From: Sepioteuthis lessoniana
Lineage: Eukaryota > Mollusca > Cephalopoda > Myopsida > Loliginidae
Direction: 5' to 3'
Length of the DNA stretch: 64,000 nt
NCBI GenBank assembly: GCA_963585895.1
Contig: OY757934.1
Location: 33,050,712 to 33,114,711, forward strand
Position numbers and translations under genes: made by a program. This document shows, in pieces, positions 23,686 through 35,140 of this stretch. Positions within the stretch are counted from its first letter, which is position 1. Every line of letters begins with the position of its first letter. The notes below the pieces were generated by a model. The model was not told the DNA's origin and made no database searches. It saw only the letters and a list, made by a program, of their open reading frames with translations.

Positions 23686-23728
<43 letters not shown>
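23686..23728. repeat. (TA)n microsatellite
   Basis: About 21 TA units. Overlapping YIYIYI open frames on the minus strand are artefacts. Confidence 0.95.
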
Positions 23729-23730
<2 letters not shown>

Positions 23731-23865
23731 AAGAAATGAGTTGAATCCGACAGAATGTACATAGAAAAGGTAAAACACTTTTGCATTAAAAAAAAAGATT
23801 GAAGTCGAAACGCGTTGGCAAATAAACAAACCATCAAACATATTTTTCTTCTGTTTTACCTTCTC

Positions 23866-23912
<47 letters not shown>
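23866..23912. repeat. (CTAT)n microsatellite
   Basis: About 12 units of the tetranucleotide. Confidence 0.95.
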
Positions 23913-24030
23913 CTTCACAGTTTCGCCTCGGTGGCTTTATACAATTTTTTTCTTGTTTCCAAAAGGAAAAATTCATCCTTAGGGTAAGATTTGAGAATAT
24001 GGAAAAAAATGCGATGCCACAGTTTGACAC

Positions 24031-24368
24031 CATATCATCATTATCATCATCATATCATGGTGCTTGCATGGATTTCCCTCACTCTCTCTTACTATTCGCC
24101 TCAATCATCCCTCGCTTCCGGCAGGTTTTCTACACTACATCCCGTGCCTGTACAGAGCTGTTGTAGATAACTTCTAGTTGGTCATCTAACGCTTGCACGT
24201 CCGAGTGAAGGGCTCCATAGGAGAACGTCGCTTATGAGTTCGTCATTACTTCTTCAGGAGTGTCCCGCATACCTTGTTCGTCTCATTTGAATGGTTTCTG
24301 AGATGGGAAGTTGGTGGCCATACATATGCTGTGTCGTGGGGTGTTGCTTCCAGGATTTGTTCAATATA
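24031..24368 (-). pseudogene. RTE-like LINE, 3' (C-terminal) fragment
   Basis: Minus-strand fragment beginning with the (ATG)n-type tail, seen on the plus strand as ATCATCATTATCATCATC near 24034. It covers the conserved C-terminal block of the LINE polyprotein after the reverse transcriptase. Translated pieces such as NKSW, HAGHCW and TYIQQLC match the cleaner copy at 25093-25744, broken by several stops and frameshifts. 5'-truncated, not autonomous. Confidence 0.8.
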
Positions 24369-24449
24369 GTTTCATGAGTTAATTTTATAATATGTAGAAC
24401 AAAATATAGTCATTAGATAGACACGCCCAAGGATATTTTTAACAAAAAA

Positions 24450-24451
<2 letters not shown>

Positions 24452-24492
<41 letters not shown>
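24452..24492. repeat. (TA)n microsatellite
   Basis: About 20 TA units. Confidence 0.95.
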
Positions 24493-24494
<2 letters not shown>

Positions 24495-25092
24495 TGAAAA
24501 ATGTTAGAACTTTGAACCAATGTTTATCGTCAAAATCTTTGTGGTATCAGTTAAAAAAATTTTTTAATTTTTTTTAAACATTCAGTTGGATAGAAGATAT
24601 TTGTTTTCGAAATGTTTTTGCATATAGTGTAACGTAAGAATTTACATAGAAATTATTAATTTTAAGAAGAATTTTTCATACTATCCATTGTAATCGAAAT
24701 GCTTTGTTGATAAAAGTGTAAACATTACTTGCAATCATTCTAAAAGGGTTGGCAAATTCGAAAAAGTGTTTGTTTTAAGATTAATTTTACGAAATTTTCT
24801 TTTAAAAAACGCCACGAATAAAACCTCAAGGTAGATAGTTTAAAAACTTGATGTGAAAAGTCAGTGTAGAAGTCTATCATTGGAAATATTAGACTATCAC
24901 AAGGCTACAAATGGGGAAGATTGATTTATCCTGACAAAATTAATTACAAATGACTACCTTCAAATTCTTTTTCATTGAGACATGAAAATCCAAGCGGAAC
25001 GCTATTTTTATTTAATGGTCTAAGAATTTCATCGAGGAAGTATTCTCATTTATTTCGTTTTACTCGTATTTCTTTCATTTTTGTTTCTTTAT

Positions 25093-25744
25093 CAAAACTA
25101 CATGTCGCCCAAATAAACCAAACGGAGGACATCTCCACTCTAGAAGGAACCCCACTTAAACTAGTGGACAAATTCACGTACCTAGGAAGCAGCGTCGAAT
25201 CAACCGAAAAGGACATCGAAACGAGGTTAACGAAAGCATGGACAGCTATCAATAGGCTATCGATTATATGGAAATCAGACCTAACCGATAAAATGAAACG
25301 CAGTTTCTTCCAGGCAGCGGTCACATCGATACTGCTATATGGATGCACTACATGGACGCTAACAAAACGGCTGGAGAAGAAGCTAGATGGCAATTACACA
25401 AGAATGCTGCGTGCAATCCTGAACAAGTCCTGGCAGCAACACCCCACAAGACACCAACTGTACGCCCACCTGCCCCCTATCACGAAAACTATTCAAGTTA
25501 GACGAACCAGACATGCAGGACACTGCTGGAGAAGCAGAGATGAACTCATAAGAGATGTACTCTTATGGATCCCCACACATGGCCGCGCAAAAGCAGGACG
25601 ACCAGCTCGAACGTACATTCAGCAGCTATGTGAGGATACAGGATGTTGTCCTGAAGACCTACCTAGGGCGATGAACGATAGGGAGGAGTGGCGAGAGAGG
25701 GTCAGGGATATCCGTGCTACCAGCGCGATATGATGATGATGACT
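25093..25744 (+). pseudogene. RTE-like LINE, best-preserved C-terminal region
   Basis: Open for about 210 codons. It contains the post-catalytic part of a non-LTR reverse transcriptase: KLVDKFTYLGSSV (the YLGS motif downstream of the catalytic box), LLYGCTTWTLTKR, the RRTRHAGHCWRS block, GRPARTYIQQLCEDTGC and WRERVRDIRA. It ends in a (GATGAT)n-like tail at 25728-25743. The catalytic YADD box and the endonuclease are absent, so this is a 5'-truncated insertion. The long frame starting at 24975 adds about 40 unrelated codons upstream, so the true element boundary is near 25093. The trinucleotide tail and protein style fit RTE-type LINEs. The clade call is moderate. Confidence 0.88.
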
Positions 25745-25945
25745 AATACAAAGACAATAAAAATATCATCATAGCGGAGTTGTAGAGACTGTAGAAAAAT
25801 TATTTATTTATTTGCTGCTGAAGCTTTCACATTGGGCTTTTGTCATGGAAAAGTGGGTTCCGAGGATAATGAATGAGAGTTCAAATTTTGCTTTTTCTTT
25901 TCTCAAAATCCATTGTTTTTTAACCGCTGTACAAAAAGTTGTAGA

Positions 25946-25948
<3 letters not shown>

Positions 25949-26023
<75 letters not shown>

Positions 26024-26028
26024 CGTGT
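25949..26028. repeat. (TA)n(TG)n compound microsatellite
   Basis: About 31 TA units followed by about 8 TG units. It generates spurious YIYIYI frames on both strands. Confidence 0.95.
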
Positions 26029-26445
26029 GTCTGTGCCATACTTTTCTATATCACCAAAGGAGTGGACTACATAAAAATGAGCAAATTGCCTATCTATGTA
26101 GTGGACTCTTCCGATAACGTAGTAAAAAATTAATTTTTCGTCTTTATTCTTAAAATGGTTCATATTTTTAGTTTAAAGTTAAAACAGAAGATAGAGAATG
26201 ACAGTGTATACAAAAATATTGAGCAACAGTATAATTGTTAGTAAATTTTATAAGGCTTTGAAGTGAACACGAAGAAATAAGAACAAATAATTTCATTGAA
26301 ATCTTAAATAATACGCCGGTGTGTTAAATCCGAAGAAAGTAAAAAGGACTGATATTATTTGTGTTTGTTGGATTAAATGAATGTAAGTGTATGAAATTGT
26401 TGGAACCGATCATAATGTCAATTTTGATTGCTGATCTTATCAGTG

Positions 26446-26448
<3 letters not shown>

Positions 26449-26481
<33 letters not shown>
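26449..26481. repeat. (GA)n microsatellite
   Basis: About 16 AG units. Confidence 0.95.
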
Positions 26482-26483
<2 letters not shown>

Positions 26484-26577
26484 TTGATTGATTATCTTGA
26501 AGATGTCTGCAATTTCTTTGTATCTGACATCACTCAAGTTTTGATTTTATTTTTGTTCCTTTTTATCATTGGCGGAA

Positions 26578-26674
26578 TGTAACCTTGAAGACCTACCAGG
26601 AGCGATGGACGATAGAGACAGGTGGCGAGAGAGGGTCAGGGAGATCCGCGCTGGTGGCGTGACATGATGACGAA
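26578..26674 (+). pseudogene. RTE-like LINE, extreme 3' fragment
   Basis: About 95 bp encoding the last block (LEDLPGAMDDR-type, then WRERVREIRA) followed by GACATGATGACGA tail sequence. It is the shortest of the LINE copies here. Confidence 0.8.
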
Positions 26675-29545
26675 TCATTGATTGCCCATTTGGGTGTTAG
26701 GAAGAATGTTTAATCGTTTCCCATTCACCAAATTTCAATATTAGGATATCAATTGATACAATGACACTGAATAAACGGAAAGAAAAAAACAAAATAAACT
26801 CATATACACAATTAAAACATTTAATAGGTACATATAATAACGCTACCAATTTTACAGCAATTAACAACGTGTGCTTAACAAGCATGCATGAAAAAAGGTT
26901 TTAAATAAAAGGTATATATAAATGTCTTATTTCGATCTATGAGCGAAGATTAAGAGATATTATACCTTCTCCTGCCCATGACAACGGTTAGAAAAAGTAA
27001 ATATCTTACTTATCTTTTGGTCTTCACGGTGAGGTGAAATAGAGTACCTCGCCGAAGTTGGAAATAACGTCTCTATTTTGTTCAATGAATAAAAATAAAA
27101 ATCATGTCTATTTTCCCCCAACGGGCGTGGACTAAAAAAACATTTTCTCCGCTCGAAGAATGAAAGCAAAAGAGAAAGGACTGGAGTCTGAATTCTCACG
27201 GGATATGGGAAGCCACGCCTCCATTTCAAGGGAAGACAATTATTTTTGTCTCCCTGCATTATTATTAGTGGTCGGCTCAACTCTGATCAAACTCGAAAAC
27301 ACAACGTGCGAGTCATTGTTGGTTCTTTAATCAAATAACTAGTTCTCGATTATATCTGCAAGTTATACACATACTTAAAAATTGGCTCCTTTTTTGTGCA
27401 CCCAAATTTAAGTCTCGTGCCAGATTCAAAACTTATTACTGACTTTATGATTTGTTGATTTAATTATGAATTTCTATTCCTAACTGACTTTGTGATTTGG
27501 AATGGTATAGTCCCCCGTAATTGTGTTTAAGTAACTGTTGGACTGTAGTTGGATCAGTCAATAAACTTTTAAAGCAGAAGAAAATGAGTAGACAGATGTA
27601 TGTACGTATGTATTGAAAATTAGTTTCAATTATTATACTTGTTTTCATTGTAAAGGGACACGGTTGAATATAACTTGTTATCGCTACTTAGTTTAATAGT
27701 CAGGAAGTATTTAGTACTAATAAATACAAATCGAAATATACTTTTTGGTATTTTATAAATACAGTGTAATCGTATATAATACGTAACGAAATGTATATCC
27801 ATATCTTTATATCCCGTATCTAGTGGACTTTTCTGCTGACATTATAGATAAACTTTTGCATTATCTTAAATTGATTAATCAATATACAGTTTACTCGGCC
27901 CAAGATACCGGACGCTTTTGATGACGTAACAGAAATAGAATATTCTGTTATTTTTCTAATTATTTTTATTTTCAATACACAGAATGTTAACGTGTTTTAT
28001 TGTCGTAACATGTTTATATAAGGTGGGAGTCCACGTGTCGTAGTAGCTTGTGTGTTGAATGTAATGTGCGATGTAAAATACGTTTATATAAGAAATATTG
28101 CGTGAAAAGAACATTTAAATAGTTATTAGTCATGTAGATAAGTAAACTTTTCAAGTACGAAATATTTTATGTATTAAAAATTAGTTTTAATTTAAGAAAT
28201 CGTCTTCATTTATGTCAAGTGGACATGGTATAAGATCGGTTGTTTTTTTATTTGATTTTACTTTAGCCTAATATTCACGAAGCAGTGAAAGTAAACAAAA
28301 AAACAAAGCAACAAAATCTTTGTTTCTGTGTCTAAACTGAACGAATAATTTGAAGTTATCAATTACTAAGCGGAGTATAATTTGGCATTATGCCAGCCGT
28401 GTACATCACTCATTGAGAATAAAGCTCACACACCTAGCTAGCTAAACATTTCGTCACGCGAGATGCCCAATTACTTGAAGTTATGTCGACATTTTTTTAA
28501 ATGGCCAAAGTAAGCACTTATATCACTTACATTCGAACAATCCATAAACGTTAACAAAGACAATGAAATCAATAGTCTTCAAGCGGATGGCTCATTATTC
28601 CGCCGATATGACTTCCTAGTCACAAGAGTAAAGATTGAAGATCAGTCGTTCGACTTTTGTTCCAGTGATAAAAAAAAGAATAGGCTTAATCATATCTGCT
28701 CTTTTCAGCCTTTTAGACAACAAATAAATGACCCTCTGGATCGTATTTTCTCATTGTAAACTTATTGGGTTGGGTGTCAATATCAATGACCAATGTGTCC
28801 CAAAAGAGAAATAATGGGGGAAATGGACAATTAAAAAGAAATGTTTTCGCACATATACGTGAAAAACAACGTCAATCTCGGCTTTGTGTCGTATCTTCTC
28901 TCGTAGGGAATTGAATTATATCGTTTATTTTTAACTCTAAGATCCTTGTTGTAAGAACCCTTTTATGAACAATTCATTTGCTTCTATTTTTAAACTCCAT
29001 TGTCCCGTCGTAAATGTTTTTTTACCAAATTTGAAAGGCAAAGAAAACAGATCGGTTGCAAGATTAGTTGAAAATAACTTATCGTTTTACTGTTGTGAAG
29101 TCTTTGATGATCCCAAACAACTCGGAACCAACAACAGTTTTGTTTCTAAGAAACAAAACAAGCAATTCTCCCAAGAAACAGTCACACAACTTCAAACCGG
29201 TCATATTAAAACTCACAAACGGAAATACTTTGATGACTCACTTTCATTACAAGTGAAGGTCAAATTTATTTTTATTGTCCTTTTAACGATTAGGATGTTT
29301 TAAAATTTGTTTTTTGTTTATGACAGTCAAGAGGTATTACCCAAAAGTACAGATAATTTGGATATAAAAAATACTATATACTCTGCCACCTAGTTTCCAT
29401 CGTTCCCTCAAAGTAGTCAACTAGAGCTGTTTACACCCTGACTTTACAAATGTGTAAAAAAACAAAAACAAAAAAAAAAAAAAAAAACCAGCAAAATTTG
29501 GTTAACATACGCAGCTCAAATTAAATTAACTTTCGGTAGTACCTT

Positions 29546-29602
<57 letters not shown>

Positions 29603-30157
29603 CTGTAATTGGGTTTGGTAATAAAAATGTCGTTGCCCCCAAATATTAGAACACGTTATGATAAAAAAAAAGCATCAGAACATATTGTACATAAATCAAT
29701 GCCAGTAGCCTCATGATAAAAAAGAACGTTTTATTTAAAACATAATCTCTTTCCTTGAAAATTCCCTTAATTCAGTGATAAAATTTAATCATTAAGATCG
29801 CATATTATACAATGAATATTCCCGAATAAAATTCAAGCAAGTCTTAAAGTTGCGTTGTCAGATACTGAATTTGATGAAATATAAAATATACTTAAAATAA
29901 ATGAAATTTTGACTCGGAGACCTACTAAAGCTCGAAATGGATATCAATGGGTTTTCGATGAATTTTTGATGGGGGATTAGTCTTCCAAATAGCCACATTT
30001 TAAAAGGTAGAAAGTATGATAAATGTTGATTTACATTCTTTATAATACGTTTGCCATGAGAATAGCTTGTGCCAAAGTTGCATAAAACCGTTGTTGCTGC
30101 TGTTAAATTGATGATTTTACGTTTTTTCATTTGTTATTCACAACGAATAAGTTGGTT
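26675..30157. other. Intronic AT-rich stretch without a recognised gene
   Basis: Several open frames of 60-112 codons (for example 26960-27280 minus, 28965-29303 plus) carry no recognisable domain, and phase-compatible splice pairs are lacking. A TGACGTAA element (about 27922-27929) and a TATATAAGG (about 28015-28023) lie near each other and could be promoter-like, but no transcript evidence is visible. Confidence 0.4.
29549..29600. repeat. (TA)n microsatellite
   Basis: About 26 TA units. Confidence 0.95.
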
Positions 30158-30376
30158 AAGCAAGGAAGAGCTCATAAGTGATGTACTCCTATGGGCCCCC
30201 ACATGTGGCCAAGCAAAAGCGGGACGACCAGCTCGAACTTACATACAGCAGCTATGTGAAGACACAGGATGTAACCCTGAAGACCTGCCATAGGCGATGA
30301 ATGATAGGGAGATGTGGCGAGAGAGGGTCAGGGATATCCGTGCTGGCGGCACGACATGATGATGATGATGATGATG
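30158..30376 (+). pseudogene. RTE-like LINE, 3' fragment with long (ATG)n tail
   Basis: Starts within KEELISDVLLWAPTCG, continues through GRPARTYIQQLCEDTGC, then has a stop (DLP*) before the WRERVRDIRA block. It ends in seven or so GAT units (30357-30376). 5'-truncated. Confidence 0.85.
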
Positions 30377-30485
30377 CTTTTTATTATCATTAGTCAATGA
30401 ATGCTTGATCTCTCTCTTTCCTACGATATATATAAACAAATTGTTGGTACAGTAGAATTGTATTATTAATCTAATAAGGGGAACT

Positions 30486-30994
30486 ATTTTATTAGATTGT
30501 TTCAAACGATAAAACACTAAAAGGATCCTTTTGTCCGGTGCTTCTTTAATAGCAACGACTGAAATCGATAAAAATAATAAAATTTATGAACAAGTGGGGT
30601 AATGTTAATGAATAAAAATTTAGTGAGAAAAAAAAACCTTTCAACTCTCCAAATTCCCACCAGGTTCACCAAATAGACAGAGTGTATAGAAATGTCTTCC
30701 CTGTCTGCAGAGGCTAGGGCGAATTAATGTAATTGCTATGGCTTCGAGGACGGCCAGATGTTTCTTGCACCTAACCTTGTGCAAGACATAGAAGACAATT
30801 CTATACACTCTGTCTATTTGGGGAGCCTGGTGGGAATTTGGAGAGTTGAAGGTTTTTTTCCTCTTAAAGTTTTTTATTTATTGATACTACCCGACTTGAT
30901 TTTTAATTTTACTATTTTAATCGATTTCAGTGGTTGCTATTGAAAAAGCGCTGGTGAAAGGGTTCCTTTAATGTTTTCAACGGTCAAATAAAAT
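30486..30994. repeat. Large foldback (inverted repeat, arms about 210 bp)
   Basis: The left arm (30486-30703) and right arm (30790-30994) are imperfect reverse complements along their whole length. Matching blocks include ATTTTATT with AATAAAAT at the outer ends, CTGAAATCGAT with ATCGATTTCAG, and CCAAATAGACAGAGTGTATA with TATACACTCTGTCTATTTGG. The spacer is about 86 bp and includes a smaller TTGCAC/GTGCAA hairpin. This is the layout of a foldback element or long-armed MITE, or of a hairpin-RNA locus. No transposase is inside. Confidence 0.88.
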
Positions 30995-31273
30995 GATTCC
31001 TCTTATTAAATTTATTATATATAAATATATATATTATCTAGCTCCTCCACTCTTCTCACAATCACTTATTCTCTTTGGGATCAAAATTATACAAACTTGA
31101 TCTGTTCCTGTACAAGAAGCGCTCTACTTCATTTTAAGCCCCAAACTAACAGAAATATGCTTTTTTAAAAAAAAAACATGTTAATTTAGCAATGAATTTA
31201 TTTGACTTTATTTTATTATACACACCAATTAAAGCAAATATACACTATTTTCTTCTTTTTTTTTCTCCTCAAA

Positions 31274-31860
31274 GCTGTCTGCTGGAAATGTGGAATACGC
31301 CGGTTGCATCTCTGCACTGGGTTAAGACCTCCCAACGAGTGTCCTAGATATGACACTAAACTATCTGATGGCGAGGTTCCAGTTCTAGAGCCTTGGTGAA
31401 TGTGGAGTACCGTTTCATTGCCATTTCTCCAAGGCCCACTCTGACCCAGAGTGATAGTACTTGTTAGGGTCCCATCTATGGGTAAAAAAGAACTGTTTAA
31501 TCATTTGCTTGTAAATTTTAACTTTGTACAAACAAAGAATTCATGTTATACAGAATTATTTGTATTGCATTAAAATATTTGAAAATTTTAAATTGTGCGC
31601 AAATAAACGAATAATCTTGAATATATGTTAGATAGCAATACTTGAAACCATTTACCAGTGTGCAAGTAGAATTATTGGTGTTAGATAGCAATACTTGAAG
31701 CCATTTACCAGTGTGCAAGAAAATGAACTCTGGCTCATTTAAAAGTGTTACCTACAAACTATTTGCATACAAATAATATGTAATATGTCTTTATAGTATA
31801 AACAAGATTTGGCATTAAATAATCCAAAGGGTTGATATGCTAGAAAACACAAGCAAACAC
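31274..31860 (+). repeat. Family A repeat, subfamily 2
   Basis: The head and core match family A (CTGGAAATGTGGAATACGCC, GATGGCGAGGTTCCAG, GTCCCATCTATGGG). The internal minisatellite is different: units of TAGATAGCAATACTTGAA plus GCCATTTACCAGTGTGCAAG. It ends in TTTGGCATTAAATAATCC and GGTTGATATGCTAGAAAACA, the shared tail. Confidence 0.8.
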
Positions 31861-31871
31861 TGAACATGAAA

Positions 31872-32392
31872 CGATTTAGTTTCCTGGGTATGACATAAAA
31901 ATGCATCTAATTGTGAGGTTTCAGTCTTGGGGTTTGAGGAATGTGAAGTGCCCCTTCATTACCATTACTCTTAGGTCCACTCTGACCCGGAACGGCTGCA
32001 CCTATTAGGGTCCAATCTATAGGTTAATTAGAACTGTTCAATCTTTTACTAGGGATTATAATTAATATTAGATAAAATTATTAGTGTTAAATAGCAATGC
32101 ATGAAACCATTTAACTGTGAGAAGGCAAGTGATTAGGATTAAATTAGATTGGAATACTTGATAAATAGTTATTAGTGTTAAATTGCAATACTTGAAACCA
32201 TGTAACTGTGTGCAAGTAGAACTATTAGTGTTAAATAGCAATACTTAAAACCATTTAACTGCGTGCAAGTAGAACTATTAGTGTTTGATAGCAATACTTA
32301 AAACCATTTAACTGTGTATAAACTAATGAGATCCAACTCGTTTAAAAACTAAGTTACCAAGTAATTATTCACTTAAAAATCACACACTTATA

Positions 32393-32444
<52 letters not shown>

Positions 32445-32503
32445 ATAAAAAGATTTTACATTAAATAACCATCAAGGGTGGATATACCATCAAACCAAAT
32501 AAC
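31872..32503 (+). repeat. Family A repeat, subfamily 2, headless copy
   Basis: Lacks the first 60 bp or so of the family. The core starts at about 31880 (GGGTATGACATAAAAATGCA). At least four internal units follow (AATAGCAATACTTGAAACCA plus TTTAACTGTGTGCAAG), then a (TA)n tract and the tail CATTAAATAACCATCAAGGG. It lies directly behind the previous copy in the same orientation. Confidence 0.78.
32389..32442. repeat. (TA)n microsatellite inside a family A copy
   Basis: About 22 TA units with an interrupting GTGTGTA. Confidence 0.95.
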
Positions 32504-32782
32504 CTAACTAGAAAGTAAGTTATTTGGGATATAAACCTTAGCAGTATCAACAAAAACATTTAACATCATTGTCATCCTTGTAAATAATGTTTTAACAAAA
32601 TTAGTACTTAATCTTTGCATGTTTCTTTTTTTTTATTTATTTATTTTGATCGTTTAAGGTATTTTGGGTAAAGACAAAATATTTAATTAGGACAAATGCT
32701 TATATTCAATGGCGTGAATGTATCCGGCATCTCTTATTTGTCTCAAATCAATCTTGATTTGTTGGGCCTTGATGGGGTTGAG

Positions 32783-33010
32783 GGAGTCCCCGTGGCGTAA
32801 TAGATAAAGTGATTAACTGCAGCCTCGAAGGAAGTTAGTTCGAACTCCAGTCTCGCTATTACTCTCACTTTCGGACTAATACCCTCGGGAAAGATATGAA
32901 CCCTCTCATCTCCTAGCTATGGGTTAAATAGTATCAGTGCTGTTCTTCTTCAGAAATGGCTTCAGCATCAAATAACCAACGGATGTTGATATACCATTAA
33001 ACAAAGAAAC
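32783..33010 (+). mobile_element. Family B tRNA-derived SINE, clearest copy
   Basis: The head GTCCCCGTGGCGTAATAGAT contains a box A match. GTTCGAACTCC at about 32838-32848 is a near-consensus box B about 45 bp later. The body has CTATTACTCTCACTTTCGGA and AAAGATATGAACC. The tail is CAGCATCAAATAACC, then GGATGTTGATATACCATTAA. About 225 bp. Confidence 0.87.
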
Positions 33011-33059
33011 TGAAACCGGGTCATTAATGTTCTCAACGGTTTGGCTCTTTTTAATGTGT

Positions 33060-33635
33060 CTTTAAACTCTGTATGTTATCTAGTCGTCGGAACTTGTTAT
33101 CAATCGTTGATGCTGACTGTAACCCCTCACAACAAAAGAACTCTTGGCATGCTATGGGTTGTTATTCAATGAAAACCTCAGATTGTGTACTCAAGTAAGG
33201 CTTACGTTGATACTGACACCTTTAATTGTTCCTAACTTTCTACCTAAGCGACTTGTTCCATTACACCGTATTATCGTCTACTGACTAAGTTTTAAACACC
33301 TCGAAGAAATCAGGGTATTCATTACAATCTGTGTACTGCTTTCAGCGGGAAGCACCAACTGTGGTAGTTAAGAAAGGCAACAGTTCTATTTGGTTGTATG
33401 ATGATTTCTCAATCGGCCTTAATGCAGCCTCCAAAATTTACCATTGAAATAACTATTTACTCTGCTTAATGGCACTACTTGATTTACAAAGCTTGATCTT
33501 GAGGAGACTTTTCTACAAGTCAACGTAACACATTATGCAGGTTATTCCAATATACCAGATTGCTTTTTGGTATCAAATCAGCACCCTCCGTTTTTAGTCT
33601 GATTATGAATATTATGTTGACAAGTAATCAATCCA
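33060..33635 (+). pseudogene. Ty3/gypsy retrotransposon pol, left part (degenerate)
   Basis: Translated in shifting frames, it shows the approach to the reverse transcriptase (LPKRLVPLHRI, then HLEEIRV), VVVKKGNSSIW, DDFSIGLNAAS and LLFGIKSAPSVFSLIMNIML. These match the usual order of Ty3/gypsy RT blocks. Several stops and frameshifts interrupt it. The match stops at about 33622, where a LINE fragment takes over. It resumes at 33984. Confidence 0.8.
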
Positions 33636-33983
33636 GTATTGTGTTAATATTACTATATGGATGCATCACATGGGCGCTAACGAAACGCATCGACAAAATG
33701 CTAAATGAGAACTATAAAAGAATGCGACGAACTATTTTGAACAAATCCTGGAAGCAACACCTCACAAAAGAGCAGTTGTGACCATTTCACAAACCATTCA
33801 AGTAAGGCAAACAAAACATGCGGAATCCTGCTGGAGAAGTAAGAGACGTTCTCGTATGGACTTCGACACATGTACGCGATAGTGTTTGCCAACCAGTAAA
33901 AATTTACATAGTTCTGTGCGAACACAGGACCAATGAATGATAGGGACAGATAGCAAGAGATGATGGTAGGCGCCGCCGACGGA
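33636..33983 (+). pseudogene. RTE-like LINE fragment inserted in gypsy pol
   Basis: Encodes LLYGCITWALTKR, NENYKRMRRTILNKSWKQH and diverged HAGHCW/TYIQQLC blocks, then breaks down near the 3' end. The trinucleotide tail is eroded. It continues the gypsy reading frame at its left edge, so a 73-codon chimeric frame (33560-33781) joins two unrelated reverse-transcriptase families. This is a nested insertion and not a designed fusion. Confidence 0.8.
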
Positions 33984-35140
33984 TTACATAGATAATATTA
34001 TTATTCGGTGGTGGTCGAGTCATGAACTCAAAGAAAATTAAGTTTTGATTCACATTAAAGAGTTTAGCTTTCATCTTCGTCTTGACGTGTCAGGTTTTTT
34101 TCTAACATCAATCAAGTACATTGGGTTTGTATTTGACCGGTTGGGTTATCATCCTGGTCTAGAAACATAGAGAGATACAACATATATCACAGCCAATGGA
34201 TTAATTCAGCTTACGTTGAATTCTCGGATTAATAAGTCACTATTGTGCTTTCCTTTCGGAATTACATGAAGTAAATGTGCCATTCAACCGGTAGTTAACA
34301 GATGTCAAATGGTCCCGATTCAAGGAATGTCAATAATCGATAAGGTCAAATGGCTCCTTCGTTTCCTCGCACTCTTCAGAGTGTAACCATGGTCAAACTG
34401 AGTAGGCATTAGAAATGATTTTTTTTACTCTAAAAAGTTCCACAAGATATTGTATGAATGATGCTTTACTCTTTTTGACAGATTACAAGCAATGCAGTGA
34501 ATCATCGGCCCCAAAATAAAAGTTCCATTATATTCTGCCAGCCGATTGCAGAGCTAAACCATGACTTGGGTTACAATTTCATTCTACTATACAATACAGC
34601 AGAATGACTGAGTACAACCAAGCGGATGTTCTGTTAAGCTTTATTGGTTCAAATAGAATCCCGGTGGAAGACACAGTCATAGGCACTATCAACATCGAAA
34701 GTGATTCCCAACGAACGCTTACTGCTGATTGTAACCAGGCAATTCCGGTCACTGAGTCAGATATCAAACCAGACTCATTATGCATTAAATAGATCAGTCG
34801 ATTATTTCAAGACTCCTGGTCAAATAGCATCAACAACGACTCTAAACAATTCAAACAGTGTAGTTAGTCACTCGATCCATCACCAATAGCTCCCTAATGT
34901 TTACTGGTCGCTTTTTTGTTCCCGCTAGTCTGTTTTAAAACAGCTACATTCACAATACCCAGGCATGAAAGTAATTCTTATATGTATGATAAGCAGTGTG
35001 GAATACTAGCTGAATTTAAATGCTGAGACCGAACATCTGGTGAAGGATTGCATTCGTCGTATGGAAGATCAGAAAAATCTTAAACTGACGATGCAAAACT
35101 ATTCACACATCACACAATCTGTAGGGCAAACATGAATACA
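33984..35140 (+). pseudogene. Ty3/gypsy retrotransposon pol, right part (degenerate)
   Basis: Resumes exactly at the RT catalytic box, read as YIDN (normally Y-hydrophobic-DD, so the last Asp is lost) at 33985-33996. It continues with FHLRLD, TSIKYIGFVFDRLG, TEYNQADVLLSFIGS (end of RNase H, usually QADALSRL) and a run ending in EHLVKDCIRRMEDQK near 35030-35075, the His/Cys finger region of integrase. There are many stops. No LTR was recognised for this element, and the rest of integrase is missing. Confidence 0.78.

Larger units (their letters stand above)
18425..24030. other. First 5.6 kb of a giant intron
   Basis: Begins with the GTAAGA donor. AT-rich throughout with poly-T runs (19530-19553, 20195-20213, 21983-22010, 23021-23040). 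No exon with paired splice sites was found. A 134-codon minus-strand frame at 19740-20144 is discussed among rejected items. A fragment of a dispersed repeat lies at 23208-23252. Confidence 0.5.

Noticed and set aside
24975-25092. Treating the whole 252-codon frame at 24975-25733 as one protein
   Set aside because: The first 40 or so residues show no LINE similarity and precede the insertion boundary. Only the part from about 25093 is LINE.
28965-29303. 112-codon plus-strand frame that could be an intermediate exon
   Set aside because: An acceptor in the right phase exists near 29037, but no good donor gives the phase needed to join the 63.4-kb exon, and no domain is recognised.
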